NCBI RefSeq assembly: GCF_000374825.1
Contig: NZ_KB895381.1
Span: forward strand, 1 to 64,000
Length of the DNA stretch: 64,000 bases
Reading direction: 5' to 3'
From: Paenibacillus sanguinis 2301083 = DSM 16941
GTDB lineage: Bacteria > Bacillota > Bacilli > Paenibacillales > Paenibacillaceae
The position numbers and the translations under genes were made by a program. Positions 16,620 to 25,466 of the stretch are shown in pieces (position 1 is the first letter of the stretch; every line of letters starts with the position of its first letter). The notes under the pieces are model-generated. The model had not been told where the DNA came from. It made no database searches and was given only the letters and a program-made list of their open reading frames with translations.

Positions 16620-16646
16620 TGAGGGTTCTTTAAAGTGAAGAAACGA

Positions 16647-16686
16647 GAGAGGGCTGGAAATGGTAGATTTTCCAGCGACTCTTTTT
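16647..16686 (+). terminator. Rho-independent terminator of the Rrf2 gene
   Basis: GCTGGAAA/TTTCCAGC stem extended by GAG/CTC, followed by TTTTT. It separates the regulator from the MFS transcription unit. Confidence 0.75.
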
Positions 16687-16766
16687 CGCTCTTCGATGTA
16701 ACTGATTTGATTATCTTGAAGGGGTGGACGTTTTACTTTTACGTTTATTATTTTGTTTATCAATGA

Positions 16767-16779
16767 AACTATGATGGTT
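16767..16779 (+). promoter_or_regulatory. Likely Rrf2 operator upstream of the MFS gene
   Basis: AACTATGATGGTT, one base different from the motif covering the -10 box of the Rrf2 gene. It lies 39 bases before the MFS start codon. Confidence 0.5.
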
Positions 16780-16818
16780 ACATTGAATGGATGAAATCTT
16801 TGAAGGGAGTTTACTTTT

Positions 16819-18000
16819 ATGGGGTTTCGACTACTTTTACTGACATTGGGCGGATTTTCCATTGGAATGGAAGGTTTTATGATTGCCGGGTTACTTCCAG
16901 CGATTTCTCAGGACTTAAATGTTTCGTTATCTGCCGCGGGGCAACTTGTTACGGTTTTCTCGATTGCTTATGCCATCGGTTCGCCGATCTTAACGACATG
17001 GACAGGAAGGGTCGAGAGGAGGCGTCTCTTAGTGAGAGCCTTGCTTCTATTTGCTGCCGGAAACCTTCTCTGCGGATTGGCAAACACGTACACTGCTGTT
17101 TTTCTAGGAAGGATAATCACGGCAGCAGGTGCGGGGATATTTTCTCCAGCTGCCGCCAACGCTGCGTCTGTTCTAGCGCCTCCCGACAAACGCGGCCGCT
17201 CACTGTCCGTGGTACTAGGGGGTCAGACGATTGCTCTAATTCTTGGAGTTCCTATAGGGACGTGGATTGCATATACCCTTAATTGGAGAATGCCATTCTG
17301 GATTGTTGGCGTGCTAGCGGCCATGGCAGCAGTTTCCATACACTTGTTTTTTCCAAAGATCGATCCGTCTGGTACGGTTTCTTTGAAGAACAGATTTTCT
17401 TTACTTAAACGTCCTTCGATCATATCTGCCTTATTGACAAGTTTGACCTGGGGGATCGGCATTTTTCTCGTCTACACTTACGTAGCTGATATTTTCGGAC
17501 AGTTTGGAGCAGGAGGGCAAACGATAACTCTTGTTCTCTTTTTTGCAGGGATCGCAAGTTTTGCCGGGGTGAATTTTGGCGGATATGCTGTTGACCGATT
17601 CGGTTCAACACGAACGATCGTGCTTAGCCTGTTCTTGTTGCTCGGCGCGGTCACAACGCTATCATTATTACGTTTCATTCACGGTTTCGCGGATCCATTG
17701 ATCGTCGGAATCACTGCAATGGCTTTATGGGGCTTCAGCGGTTATGCTTTCAATCCTGCCCAGCAGCATCGGTTGATTCATTTATCCGGAAACATGTCTG
17801 GGGTTGTTCTCTCTTTGCATAATTCGTTCATCTATTTGGGAAGCGCGCTCGGAGCATTGTTCGGCGGACTTGGGCTCAAATATGGATCTGTTAACAATCT
17901 TGGATTCTTTTCGGGGGCTGCCGTAGTCTTAGCATTAATCATTTTTGGAATTAGCTATCGTGTATCTCGATTGAAATCGAGACAACGAAATTATAATTGA
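16819..18000 (+). CDS. MFS transporter, DHA1 drug-efflux type (AraJ/YdhP-like)
   Basis: A 393-residue, 12-helix proton-driven exporter. It has the DHA1 features GMEGFMIAGLLPAISQDLNVS, motif A-like GRVERRRLLV in loop 2-3, and motif C-like ALILGVPIGTWIA in helix 5, the antiporter signature. AAGGGAG precedes ATG 16819. Probably controlled by the Rrf2 regulator through the shared AACTATNATGGTT site. The exported compound is unknown. Confidence 0.9.
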   Translation: MGFRLLLLTLGGFSIGMEGFMIAGLLPAISQDLNVSLSAAGQLVTVFSIAYAIGSPILTTWTGRVERRRLLVRALLLFAAGNLLCGLANTYTAVFLGRIITAAGAGIFSPAAANAASVLAPPDKRGRSLSVVLGGQTIALILGVPIGTWIAYTLNWRMPFWIVGVLAAMAAVSIHLFFPKIDPSGTVSLKNRFSLLKRPSIISALLTSLTWGIGIFLVYTYVADIFGQFGAGGQTITLVLFFAGIASFAGVNFGGYAVDRFGSTRTIVLSLFLLLGAVTTLSLLRFIHGFADPLIVGITAMALWGFSGYAFNPAQQHRLIHLSGNMSGVVLSLHNSFIYLGSALGALFGGLGLKYGSVNNLGFFSGAAVVLALIIFGISYRVSRLKSRQRNYN

Positions 18001-18134
18001 AACAAAAGATTTGACGTTGATTTAAAGGGAAATTGTTATTTTTTCAGTTAATGTTCTATATAAATCCATTTGGTTATTTTGTAAGCTTATAAGCACTGAC
18101 TTGTATGATTTAAGTATAGGAGGGTGCTTACAGA

Positions 18135-19337
18135 ATGAACCAAAACATCGTTGTCCCACAGGATGCCAGTCATCCATCTTCCGCTCGTCTGCCATGGGCG
18201 GGTTTGCTCGCCTTGGCGATGGCGGGATTTATATGCATTCTAACCGAGACGCTCCCTGCGGGCCTATTGCCCCAGATTAGCGAGGGATTTGAAATTTCCG
18301 AGGCTCTCGCAGGGCAGCTCGTGACCTTATACGCTCTTGGCTCGCTTGCTGCTGCAATCCCATTGGTTGCTGCGACACGAGGATGGAGACGACGGCCGCT
18401 GCTGCTGATGTGTATAATCGGTTTTTTTGTGTTTAACAGCATAACAGCTTTCTCTTTTAACTATGTATTAACGTTGGCGGCACGTTTCTTTGCAGGGGTA
18501 TCCGCCGGGGTAGTATGGGGAATAACGGCGGGTTATGCGCGGCGTATGGTTCACGATCGGCTCAAAGGCAAAGCTATGGCAGTGGCTATGGTCGGCACGC
18601 CTCTCGCTCTGGCGCTTGGTGTCCCTATCGGAACGTTTCTCGGTGGTCTTATGGGCTGGCGCACCGTGTTCTGGATCATGTCGCTGCTCACATTGGCGCT
18701 TATCGTTTGGGTGCTATGGAAGTTGCCCGATTTTCCAGGACAAGCAAGGGATAAACAACTTTCTTTTCGTAAGGTGTTCCTTATACCCGGAGTACGCTCC
18801 ATACTTTTTGTTGTATTTGCCTGGGTGCTGGCGCACAATATTCTCTACACCTATATCGCACCGTTTCTGAATCAGTCCCCTCTTGCCCGACGTGTCGATC
18901 TGGTCTTGCTTATTTTCGGCATCACATCGATTGTCGGCATTTGGATAATCGGTGTGGGGATCGATCGCAAGCTTCGAACATTAGTATTGCTGAGTCTGTT
19001 CGGTTTTATCCTGTCGTCTGTTCTGCTGGGCATCGGAGGTAGTCAACCTATAGCAATCTTTATGGGGGTTGTTGTGTGGGGGCTGACGTTTGGCGGAGCG
19101 GCGACTTTGCTGCAAACAGCAATTGCAGATGCTGCTGGAGAAAGTGCTGACATCGCTCAGTCCATGCTGGTAACGATATGGAACCTGGCCATCAGCGGCG
19201 GCGGGGTGATCGGCGGGATTTTGCTCGAAAAGCTGGGGGCTGAAAGTTTCCCTTGGGCCTTGTGCGTAGTGCTGCTTCTCGCGTTCTTCGTCTCCTGGCG
19301 TGCCAGAGAAAACGGTTTTCGTAACAGAAACATCTAG
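18135..19337 (+). CDS. MFS transporter, DHA1 drug-efflux type
   Basis: A 400-residue, 12-helix exporter of the same broad class as the upstream one but not a close copy. N-terminal ILTETLPAGLLPQISEGFEIS, helix-5 motif LALALGVPIGTFLGG, and a basic C-terminal tail. GGAGGG precedes ATG 18135. The 134-base gap from the preceding MFS gene has TTGACG at its start and no terminator, so cotranscription is possible. Confidence 0.9.
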   Translation: MNQNIVVPQDASHPSSARLPWAGLLALAMAGFICILTETLPAGLLPQISEGFEISEALAGQLVTLYALGSLAAAIPLVAATRGWRRRPLLLMCIIGFFVFNSITAFSFNYVLTLAARFFAGVSAGVVWGITAGYARRMVHDRLKGKAMAVAMVGTPLALALGVPIGTFLGGLMGWRTVFWIMSLLTLALIVWVLWKLPDFPGQARDKQLSFRKVFLIPGVRSILFVVFAWVLAHNILYTYIAPFLNQSPLARRVDLVLLIFGITSIVGIWIIGVGIDRKLRTLVLLSLFGFILSSVLLGIGGSQPIAIFMGVVVWGLTFGGAATLLQTAIADAAGESADIAQSMLVTIWNLAISGGGVIGGILLEKLGAESFPWALCVVLLLAFFVSWRARENGFRNRNI

Positions 19338-19358
19338 CTTAAACATAGACAACTTAGC

Positions 19359-19404
19359 ACAGCAGAGAACCTGGTTATGCTACCGGATTCTCTGCTGTTC
19401 TTTT
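19359..19404 (+). terminator. Bidirectional terminator after the MFS gene
   Basis: ACAGCAGAGAA/TTCTCTGCTGT perfect 11-bp stem followed by TCTTTTCT. It sits between the convergent MFS and Lrp genes. Confidence 0.7.
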
Positions 19405-19431
19405 CTCCACTTCATCCCCATTAGTTAGGGT

Positions 19432-19872
19432 TCATGCATCTTCAGGGCTTGGAATGAGAAATTTATGGTCAATGGGAGACGACATTACGATAAGAATCGT
19501 ATGATTCCCGTATTTGTTACACTTATCTCCGAATTCCTCTAGAGCGTGCGTGGAATCGGTCATGACTTTTAGCAAATAGTTGTGCTCTCCGCTAATGCGG
19601 TGGCACTCGATCACTTCGGGTGAGGAACGGCAAAACTCAAGAAAAGCATCACAGTCCCTGGTATGGAAAAGCATGTAGGAGGCGGCGTGTTTTCCGATTT
19701 TCTCGGGAGAAACAATCGTTCGATATTGTTCGATAATTCCTTTTTCCTCCATCCTTTTTACTCGTTCCGTCACGGCTGGTTGCGACAGTGCAACACACTT
19801 ACCAAGCTCTGTCATGGAAATTCGCGCTTGAGATTGAAGGTGATATAGAATATTCAGGTCAATTTGATCCAT
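19432..19872 (-). CDS. Lrp/AsnC-family transcriptional regulator
   Basis: A 146-residue regulator: an N-terminal helix-turn-helix (MDQIDLNILYHLQSQARISMTELG, LSQPAVTERVKRMEEKGII) and a C-terminal RAM-type effector domain (ECHRISGEHNYLLKV). AAGGAGG before ATG 19872. Divergent from the TetR gene across a 330-base region. Target genes are not evident. Confidence 0.9.
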   Translation of the reverse strand: MDQIDLNILYHLQSQARISMTELGKCVALSQPAVTERVKRMEEKGIIEQYRTIVSPEKIGKHAASYMLFHTRDCDAFLEFCRSSPEVIECHRISGEHNYLLKVMTDSTHALEEFGDKCNKYGNHTILIVMSSPIDHKFLIPSPEDA

Positions 19873-20139
19873 TGGATAAGCCTCCTTTGAATTAAAGGTA
19901 TTTCAGATAAAAATCGTATTTTTCATTTGTAAACACCATCATATTCATAGATAATTAATGCAAACTACCTAGAGTCATAATTATAATAAACTTATCCCAT
20001 CGAGTAATCAATACTTACCCATAACCGAAAATACTCGTATGGTATCTATCGCAAAGAGAATGTGTCGCTAACGTGCAAAAAGGTGGATCGCAATGCCTTC
20101 AATGGGTAGCCGATTACAACCAATGGAAAGCAATAATTA

Positions 20140-20168
20140 TTGACTGGTCATTACAAAATATATATACT
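20140..20168 (+). promoter_or_regulatory. Sigma-A promoter of the TetR gene with embedded TGACTGGTCA palindrome
   Basis: TTGACT (20140-20145), 17-nt spacer, TATACT (20163-20168). The -35 overlaps the near-palindrome TGACTGGTCA (20141-20150), a plausible TetR autoregulatory site. The rest of the 330-base Lrp-TetR gap shows no gene. Confidence 0.55.
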
Positions 20169-20202
20169 GTCTTTATTAGCACTTGATGAAAGGAGAAGAC
20201 GT

Positions 20203-20799
20203 GTGAAGAAAAGCGGGAGACCTCGCGAATTTAGAAGGCCTGAGGTATTGGATGCGGCAATGGATGTTTTTTGGCGAAAAGGATATGAAGCCTGCTCTAC
20301 AGAGGATTTATGCAGTAGCACAGGACTTGGAAGAGGCAGTCTGTATAATGCGTTTGGCAGCAAGCACGAATTGTACGAGCAGGCACTTCAACGCTATCAT
20401 GAGCAAGGCATTCAGGAGCAAACCGCCATTCTGGAAAGCCCGGCACCCGCAAAAGAAAGACTGCGCGCACTGCTGGAATGGGCGGTGGAGCAGGATTTTG
20501 GAGATACGGACAACAAAGGCTGCATGTTGATCAATGCTACTATGGAGCGTGCGCGAACGGATTCTATGGTTGAAAGAATGGCCAGTCGTCATGTTATTCT
20601 GTTAGAACAGCTCCTCTGCCAAGTGATCGAGCAGGGAATCGAGTCTGGAAAGATTTCTTCCGACAGACCCGCATTGGAGCTGGCCAGGACATTTCTAAGC
20701 AGCTACTATGGCATGCGTGTTCTCAATGCCTCTACGCGAAACCGTGATATGGCAAGCAGCATTGTCGAGGGTATCTTGGCCTCTATTTTTAGCCGGTAG
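20203..20799 (+). CDS. TetR/AcrR-family transcriptional regulator
   Basis: A 198-residue repressor: N-terminal helix-turn-helix (EVLDAAMDVFWRKGYEACST, GLGRGSLYNAFGSKHELYEQAL) and a C-terminal ligand domain (NKGCMLINATMERA). GTG 20203 is chosen because AAAGGAGA lies 6 bases before it; the frame stays open to 20140 inside the promoter. It is followed by its own terminator and then an MFS exporter, the usual repressor-pump pairing. Confidence 0.88.
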   Translation: MKKSGRPREFRRPEVLDAAMDVFWRKGYEACSTEDLCSSTGLGRGSLYNAFGSKHELYEQALQRYHEQGIQEQTAILESPAPAKERLRALLEWAVEQDFGDTDNKGCMLINATMERARTDSMVERMASRHVILLEQLLCQVIEQGIESGKISSDRPALELARTFLSSYYGMRVLNASTRNRDMASSIVEGILASIFSR

Positions 20800-20815
20800 A
20801 ACCGGCCATTTTTTT
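20792..20815 (+). terminator. Terminator overlapping the TetR stop codon
   Basis: GCCGGT/ACCGGC with loop AGA (the loop holds part of the TAG stop), followed by CA and seven T residues. Confidence 0.8.
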
Positions 20816-20885
20816 GATCTAATTTTGTACTGAACAATAAAAAAATAAATCAAGCTATTCATACCAGCCAAAAGGAGATTTTTAC

Positions 20886-22043
20886 ATGCCCTTTATTATA
20901 TACGTGCTCAGCCTGACTATTTTTTGTATGACAACCTCTGAATTCATGGTCGCGGGGATGATGAACACGCTCTCTTCCGAGTTTGATGTAACGGTTTCTG
21001 CTGTCGGGTATTTAATTACCGCTTTTTCCGCAGCAATGGTAATAGGCGGCCCTTTGCTGACTGCAGGATTATTGAACGTACCCAAAAAGCAAGCGTTCCT
21101 ATCCTTAACTGCTGTCTTTTTAGCCGGTCAGACGCTCGGCGCGCTTGCCTGGAATTACGAGGCCATGATGGTATCGCGGATTGTAACCGGTGTTGCATCT
21201 TCGGCTATCTTTGGGATATCCGTCTCCATGTGTGCAATGCTAGTGAACGAGAAATCGCGTGGAAGAGCCGTATCGAGCTTATTCACGGGGATGATGCTAG
21301 CTTCTGTACTTGGCACACCTTTAGCAACCGCAGCTGCCCAAGCCTATGGATGGCGTTTTAGCTTCTGGGCGGTTTCCGTGTTGACTCTGTTGTCCGGAGT
21401 CTTGGCCCTATGGCTCATCCCTTCTTCCCCCAAGCCGATGCAGGCTCAGCTTTGGAAAGAGTTGGCGGCATTTCGGAACCGCCACCTCTGGACAGCTTAT
21501 AGCACAAGCTTTCTGATTATCGGGGCTACATTTGCAGCTTTTAGCTACTTTTCCCCTATTTTCACTAATGTAACGGGATTCTCCTCCGAGGTCGTTCCGT
21601 TGCTGCTTGCCGCTTATGGCGCAGCCACTGTCCTCGGCAATTTCATAACCGGGCGACTGGCTGATCGCTATACCATGCAGTTGCTCACAGCGGGGTTGGT
21701 TATTCTAGCTGCTGCCCTTTTATCCTTTGCTGCAGGCGCACATTTGCCTGTAGTCGCGATTTCAGCCATCCTGTTCATTGGCCTGGTTGGTTTGCCTATG
21801 AATCCTCCTATGGTCGCGCGCGTCATGCGGGTGGCTGAAGGAAATACGATGGTTAACACCGTTCATACAGCGATTGTAACGTTTGGTGTGGCGGTTGGCT
21901 CCTCGGTAGGCGGACTTCTGATCAGTGCGGGATATGGATTGCGTTCCTCACTCTGGCTCGGGTTTGGGCTGGCCACAGTGGGGCTCCTGTCGCTTTTGCC
22001 TTATTTAAAGAGAAGCAAAAGTCAAACAAGCATAGCTGAATGA
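20886..22043 (+). CDS. MFS transporter, DHA1 drug-efflux type
   Basis: A 385-residue, 12-helix exporter. N-terminal TTSEFMVAGMMNTLSSEFDV, motif C-like ASVLGTPLATAAAQAYGW. It resembles chloramphenicol/purine efflux-type carriers of the DHA1 family. AAAAGGAG lies before ATG 20886. Presumed target of the TetR repressor directly upstream. The drug is unknown. Confidence 0.9.
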   Translation: MPFIIYVLSLTIFCMTTSEFMVAGMMNTLSSEFDVTVSAVGYLITAFSAAMVIGGPLLTAGLLNVPKKQAFLSLTAVFLAGQTLGALAWNYEAMMVSRIVTGVASSAIFGISVSMCAMLVNEKSRGRAVSSLFTGMMLASVLGTPLATAAAQAYGWRFSFWAVSVLTLLSGVLALWLIPSSPKPMQAQLWKELAAFRNRHLWTAYSTSFLIIGATFAAFSYFSPIFTNVTGFSSEVVPLLLAAYGAATVLGNFITGRLADRYTMQLLTAGLVILAAALLSFAAGAHLPVVAISAILFIGLVGLPMNPPMVARVMRVAEGNTMVNTVHTAIVTFGVAVGSSVGGLLISAGYGLRSSLWLGFGLATVGLLSLLPYLKRSKSQTSIAE

Positions 22044-22200
22044 TACTTTCTAACTCGGTAATATCGCGATTGCAATAAACTAGCGTGGAGGAGGCCGTAG
22101 CCCATTCCAACCTCACGCCACCTGGACAACGGATATCGACAAGTAGCAAAGCATCCATCTCAAGTTATGGATAGATAGCTATTGCAAATCGAGAAGTATA

Positions 22201-22250
22201 AATAGCGTACCCTTATCGGTAGACAACCGATAGGAGTACGCTATTATTTT
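22201..22250. terminator. Bidirectional terminator
   Basis: AATAGCGTAC pairs with GTACGCTATT and inside it TATCGGT with ACCGATA, followed by ATTTT. It lies between the convergent MFS and reductase genes. Nothing else was recognised in 22044-22200. Confidence 0.75.
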
Positions 22251-22284
22251 AAGACGCGTTCCTTATCACAGACCGCTTTTGTCC

Positions 22285-23337
22285 TTAGGGAATCAGCTTC
22301 TGTTTTCTTAACTCATCCAAGACTGCGAACAGTTCAACTTCGCTATCTACAACCTCATGGAAACCGAACTGCTTCACTTTGGTTGTATCTGAAATGACAT
22401 CATATTCGCAACCAAACACAAAATCGCCAAAAGGCCAGGCCGCAACTTTTTCATAGGGAGTGGGTAGCAAATCGTATTTTTTAATCATGGCCATCCATGT
22501 TTCTTTTTGCAATGGCATTAATTCCGATAATGAAATGGTCTGAATAGGGCCTTCGTCCATATCGAAGTATTTAGCCAATTTCGGCCAGAGATTTTCCCAG
22601 CGGAAAAGGTCTCCGTTCGTAATATTGAAAACTTCAAAAGCAGTGTGCTCCTGAACAGCCGCCCATGCTGATGCACGAGCAAGCAGAGAAGCATCGGTGA
22701 ATTGTGCCAACGCTCGGTAGGCGCCTTCTTTGCCGGGAAAGCGGAGCGGCAGCCCCAGTTCTTTGGAAATGGAGGCATACACAGCAATCACCATCGCGAT
22801 ACTCATTGGATTGCCAATCGAAACTCCGGTCACGACGTCAGGCCGCAGAATTGTCCATGACCAGCTTTTCCCGTTCTGATAGGTGCGCAAAAAGTCCTCT
22901 TGATTATAATAAAAGTTTGGAGGAAGATGGCGCGGATCATTTTCTTTAGCTGGTGTTTTGAACTTGCCTAGATGTACACCGTATACCTTAGCCCCCTGCA
23001 TTAAAGTTACCCGTTGCAAAGAGCCTGACGTTTCTTCAACGATTTGTACAATATTGGCCAGCATACTTGTATTCACATCAATCTGCTCGATGGAGTGAGC
23101 CGGGAAATCCTGATAGGCCGCATAGAAGATATGGGTGATCCCCTCGATCTTGCCTAAGGCTTCTCTCAGCTCTTCACGGTCTAACAGATTCAGACGGATA
23201 TAACGGTCAGCGTGCTTCTGTGGAATTGTGCGGGCTGCGCCGATGGCGTCCCACTGCTCCAAACCGGTCAAATGATCCAAAATGTAACTCCCGATAATTC
23301 CTGTGGCGCCTACAACAAGTGCTTTGTTTTTAGACAT
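22285..23337 (-). CDS. NAD(P)-dependent reductase of the PRISE type (extended SDR)
   Basis: A 350-residue extended SDR: nucleotide motif GATGIIGSYI, then NFYYNQEDFL with the PRISE-type Tyr, and SWTILRPDVVTGVSIGNPMS. Progesterone-5-beta-reductase/iridoid-synthase-like enzymes reduce activated C=C bonds of enones. Here it likely detoxifies or reduces an unsaturated carbonyl. AAGGAGG lies upstream. It follows the DJ-1-type gene by 54 bases in one operon. Confidence 0.85.
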   Translation of the reverse strand: MSKNKALVVGATGIIGSYILDHLTGLEQWDAIGAARTIPQKHADRYIRLNLLDREELREALGKIEGITHIFYAAYQDFPAHSIEQIDVNTSMLANIVQIVEETSGSLQRVTLMQGAKVYGVHLGKFKTPAKENDPRHLPPNFYYNQEDFLRTYQNGKSWSWTILRPDVVTGVSIGNPMSIAMVIAVYASISKELGLPLRFPGKEGAYRALAQFTDASLLARASAWAAVQEHTAFEVFNITNGDLFRWENLWPKLAKYFDMDEGPIQTISLSELMPLQKETWMAMIKKYDLLPTPYEKVAAWPFGDFVFGCEYDVISDTTKVKQFGFHEVVDSEVELFAVLDELRKQKLIP

Positions 23338-23391
23338 AAGCTTTTAATCCTCCTTACGAAAATCTGAATGATACCGGAACCGAAACTCCAA

Positions 23392-24051
23392 TTATCCCAG
23401 TTGTGCAATAACTGCGTTGGTTGCAGCAATCGTAGATTGCGGATTTTGCCCTGTAATCAGATTTCCGTCCACCTCTACATGAGAAGACCACTTAGGTCCG
23501 GCCACAAATACAGCACCTAAATCGCGAAGCTTGCTTTCCAGTAAAAAAGGAACATGTTTATCCAGCTTTGCACTTGCCTCTTCCTGATCTGTAAAAGCAG
23601 TGACACGCTTGCCAGACACAAGCGGTTGTCCATCTGCTAAAGTGACACCAACGAGACCTGCAGGACCATGACATACCGCGGCAATAACCTTTTTGGCTTG
23701 GTCAAAACGGGCAATTAAATCATGAAGCGGCTGATGCCTAGGGAGGTCATACATGGTTCCGTGACCGCCTGGAAGAAAGATCGCATCAAATTCAGCCTCT
23801 GAAACTTCATCTACGCGCAAAGTATTTTTCAGGTAGGTTTGGGTGGCTAGTATTTCTGATGTCGTACCGTCATTTATACTTCCAGGATCGATGGGGCCGA
23901 TTCCTCCAAGCGGACTAGCTACGGTGATCTCATATCCTTTGTTGGCAAAGCCAATATATGCTTCTGCAAATTCGGACAGCCAAATTCCGGTTGTTCTTCC
24001 CTCGTGAATTTCTGTATGATTAGTAACAACGATAAGCACTTTTCTGGTCAT
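23392..24051 (-). CDS. DJ-1/PfpI superfamily protein (class I glutamine-amidotransferase-like)
   Basis: A 219-residue protein with the nucleophile elbow AVCHGPAGL, an upstream Glu (HEGRTTGIW) and the FLPGGHGTMYDLP loop. Relatives act as glyoxalase III/deglycase or chaperone in carbonyl stress. AGGAGG before ATG 24051. Encoded between a LysR regulator and an enone reductase, which fits a reactive-carbonyl response unit (inference). Confidence 0.88.
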   Translation of the reverse strand: MTRKVLIVVTNHTEIHEGRTTGIWLSEFAEAYIGFANKGYEITVASPLGGIGPIDPGSINDGTTSEILATQTYLKNTLRVDEVSEAEFDAIFLPGGHGTMYDLPRHQPLHDLIARFDQAKKVIAAVCHGPAGLVGVTLADGQPLVSGKRVTAFTDQEEASAKLDKHVPFLLESKLRDLGAVFVAGPKWSSHVEVDGNLITGQNPQSTIAATNAVIAQLG

Positions 24052-24090
24052 TACGATATCCTCCTGTAGGGTAATTTGTACTTCGTTGTT

Positions 24091-24155
24091 ATTGTATGTC
24101 TGTCTTTTGAATAAAACAAATTATGAAATAGTGATATATTGATAAATATATTTAT
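24091..24155 (-). promoter_or_regulatory. Promoter of the DJ-1/reductase operon with upstream palindrome
   Basis: On the minus strand TTGTTT (24119-24114), a 17-nt spacer and TACAAT (24096-24091). Upstream is the perfect 14-bp palindrome ATAAATATATTTAT (24142-24155), a possible LysR-family binding site. Confidence 0.5.
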
Positions 24156-24165
24156 AGTTATAATT

Positions 24166-25044
24166 CTAATTAGCCTCGGATATAGACTTCACGATCTGCT
24201 GTATGAAAGACAGGTGCTTATGCTTATGTTTGTACTTATATGCGATAAACAATTCATTTTTCACTTTTAGTTCCGGAAAAATCACTTTCGATTTTGATGT
24301 ATCCGCTGCATGCTCTAATATGTAAGTGGGCATTACTCCTAAACCTGCGCCGCTTTCAATCGCTCTCAAAATCAGGTGGTAATCAGGAATGATGTGTAAT
24401 GGCCGAATCAGGGGACGCTTCTTAAAGTGCTCTCTCCACATTCTTCGTATACCCGGCAATTCCAGACCATAGCTCATCCAGTTTTGAGCGGCTAACCACT
24501 TTTCCTTGGCGATCAGACTGGTGGTCTCAGGTATTTCATAATGCTCAGGCGCAACGATAACGAACGCCTCCTCCATCAATTTAAGATACTCTATGCCTGC
24601 TTCGGGAATCTTTTTGGATGTAAGGATCAAATCCAGCTTGTCTTCGTTCAGAAGCTGCAGCAGTTGATCCGCCTCGCTGAAATGTACGACTGTACGCATG
24701 TCGTAATTTTGAATTTGCGGAAGTACTTTTGCACTGAAAAATTCGTGATGGGTGCCAATCCTCACGACGGCCAGTGTAGATAAAGAAGCACAATTCAGAT
24801 TTAAGGTAACTTCATCCAAGGACTCCATTAAGGGGGCCAACTGTGAGTACAATTCCTTTCCTCGTTCGGTCGGTATCATTTTTCTGGAGGTTCTCCTGAA
24901 TAAAGCTTCTCCCGCCTCTGCTTCCAATGCAGCTAAATGCTGGCTCATCGCCGGCTGGGTCATCATTCGTGACTTTGCAGCTTCAGAAACAGAATTATGC
25001 TTATAGATTGCCATAAAGCTTCGATACCATTCGTAATCAGCCAT
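24166..25044 (-). CDS. LysR-family transcriptional regulator
   Basis: A 292-residue regulator: N-terminal helix-turn-helix (YRSFMAIYKHNSVSEAAKS, TQPAMSQHLAALEAEAGEALF) and a C-terminal substrate-binding-like effector domain (AVVRIGTHHEF, ESGAGLGVMPTYI). Encoded 114 bases upstream of the DJ-1/PRISE pair on the same strand, its probable targets. Confidence 0.9.
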   Translation of the reverse strand: MADYEWYRSFMAIYKHNSVSEAAKSRMMTQPAMSQHLAALEAEAGEALFRRTSRKMIPTERGKELYSQLAPLMESLDEVTLNLNCASLSTLAVVRIGTHHEFFSAKVLPQIQNYDMRTVVHFSEADQLLQLLNEDKLDLILTSKKIPEAGIEYLKLMEEAFVIVAPEHYEIPETTSLIAKEKWLAAQNWMSYGLELPGIRRMWREHFKKRPLIRPLHIIPDYHLILRAIESGAGLGVMPTYILEHAADTSKSKVIFPELKVKNELFIAYKYKHKHKHLSFIQQIVKSISEAN

Positions 25045-25164
25045 ACACCTTATCCCTTCATGTTAACTTCATTTTCTCCATTACTATTACCATACACATT
25101 TCGTTGAAACAAGTCACATTACAGCTAATTTATGCGCCGTAAAATTCTATGACGGGATAGACTG

Positions 25165-25286
25165 TCAGCATCCTGTCCGCTGCTAGTTGTGGCAGCTAAA
25201 ACCTCTACATATTGCAACTCCGGCAGAAGGGTTGTCGTGAGAAACAAAAAGCCTGCATGACGAAATCTCAGCAGACTTGATATAAT
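25165..25286 (+). repeat. 5-prime flank shared by the three HipA-like copies (copy B)
   Basis: GCATCCTGTCC (25169), AACTCCGGCAGAAG (25217), AAAAGCCTGCATGACGAAATCTC (about 25246-25269) and TTGATATAATAGAA also occur before copy A (13760-13843) and, in part, before the intact gene (29881-29925). The promoter-like TATAAT is at 25281-25286. Nothing else was recognised in 25045-25165. Confidence 0.7.
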
Positions 25287-25302
25287 AGAAATCATAAAAC
25301 TC

Positions 25303-25466
25303 TAGCCTGATGTCGCCAGACAATACCTCTGATGGCTGGTTGAAAAAGAAATGGGCTATTATAGATGGAAAGCTTTATTTAGTGAAAGGCGGAAGCGGCG
25401 CGACCCAGCAGGAGCCGTACAATGAGGTCATTGTCAGCAAAATCATGGAGCGACTAGGGATTCCTC
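25303..25466 (+). pseudogene. HipA-like kinase gene fragment, copy B
   Basis: Codons matching residues about 148-201 of the intact kinase: MSPDNTSDGWLKKKWAIIDG, then LVKGGSGAT with the ATP-binding Lys, up to MERLGIPH. It is joined upstream to the shared promoter flank by an internal deletion. Downstream it is cut off at 25466 and runs straight into the 3-prime part of a YhgE-type gene on the other strand. Closely similar to but not identical with the other two copies. Confidence 0.8.
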
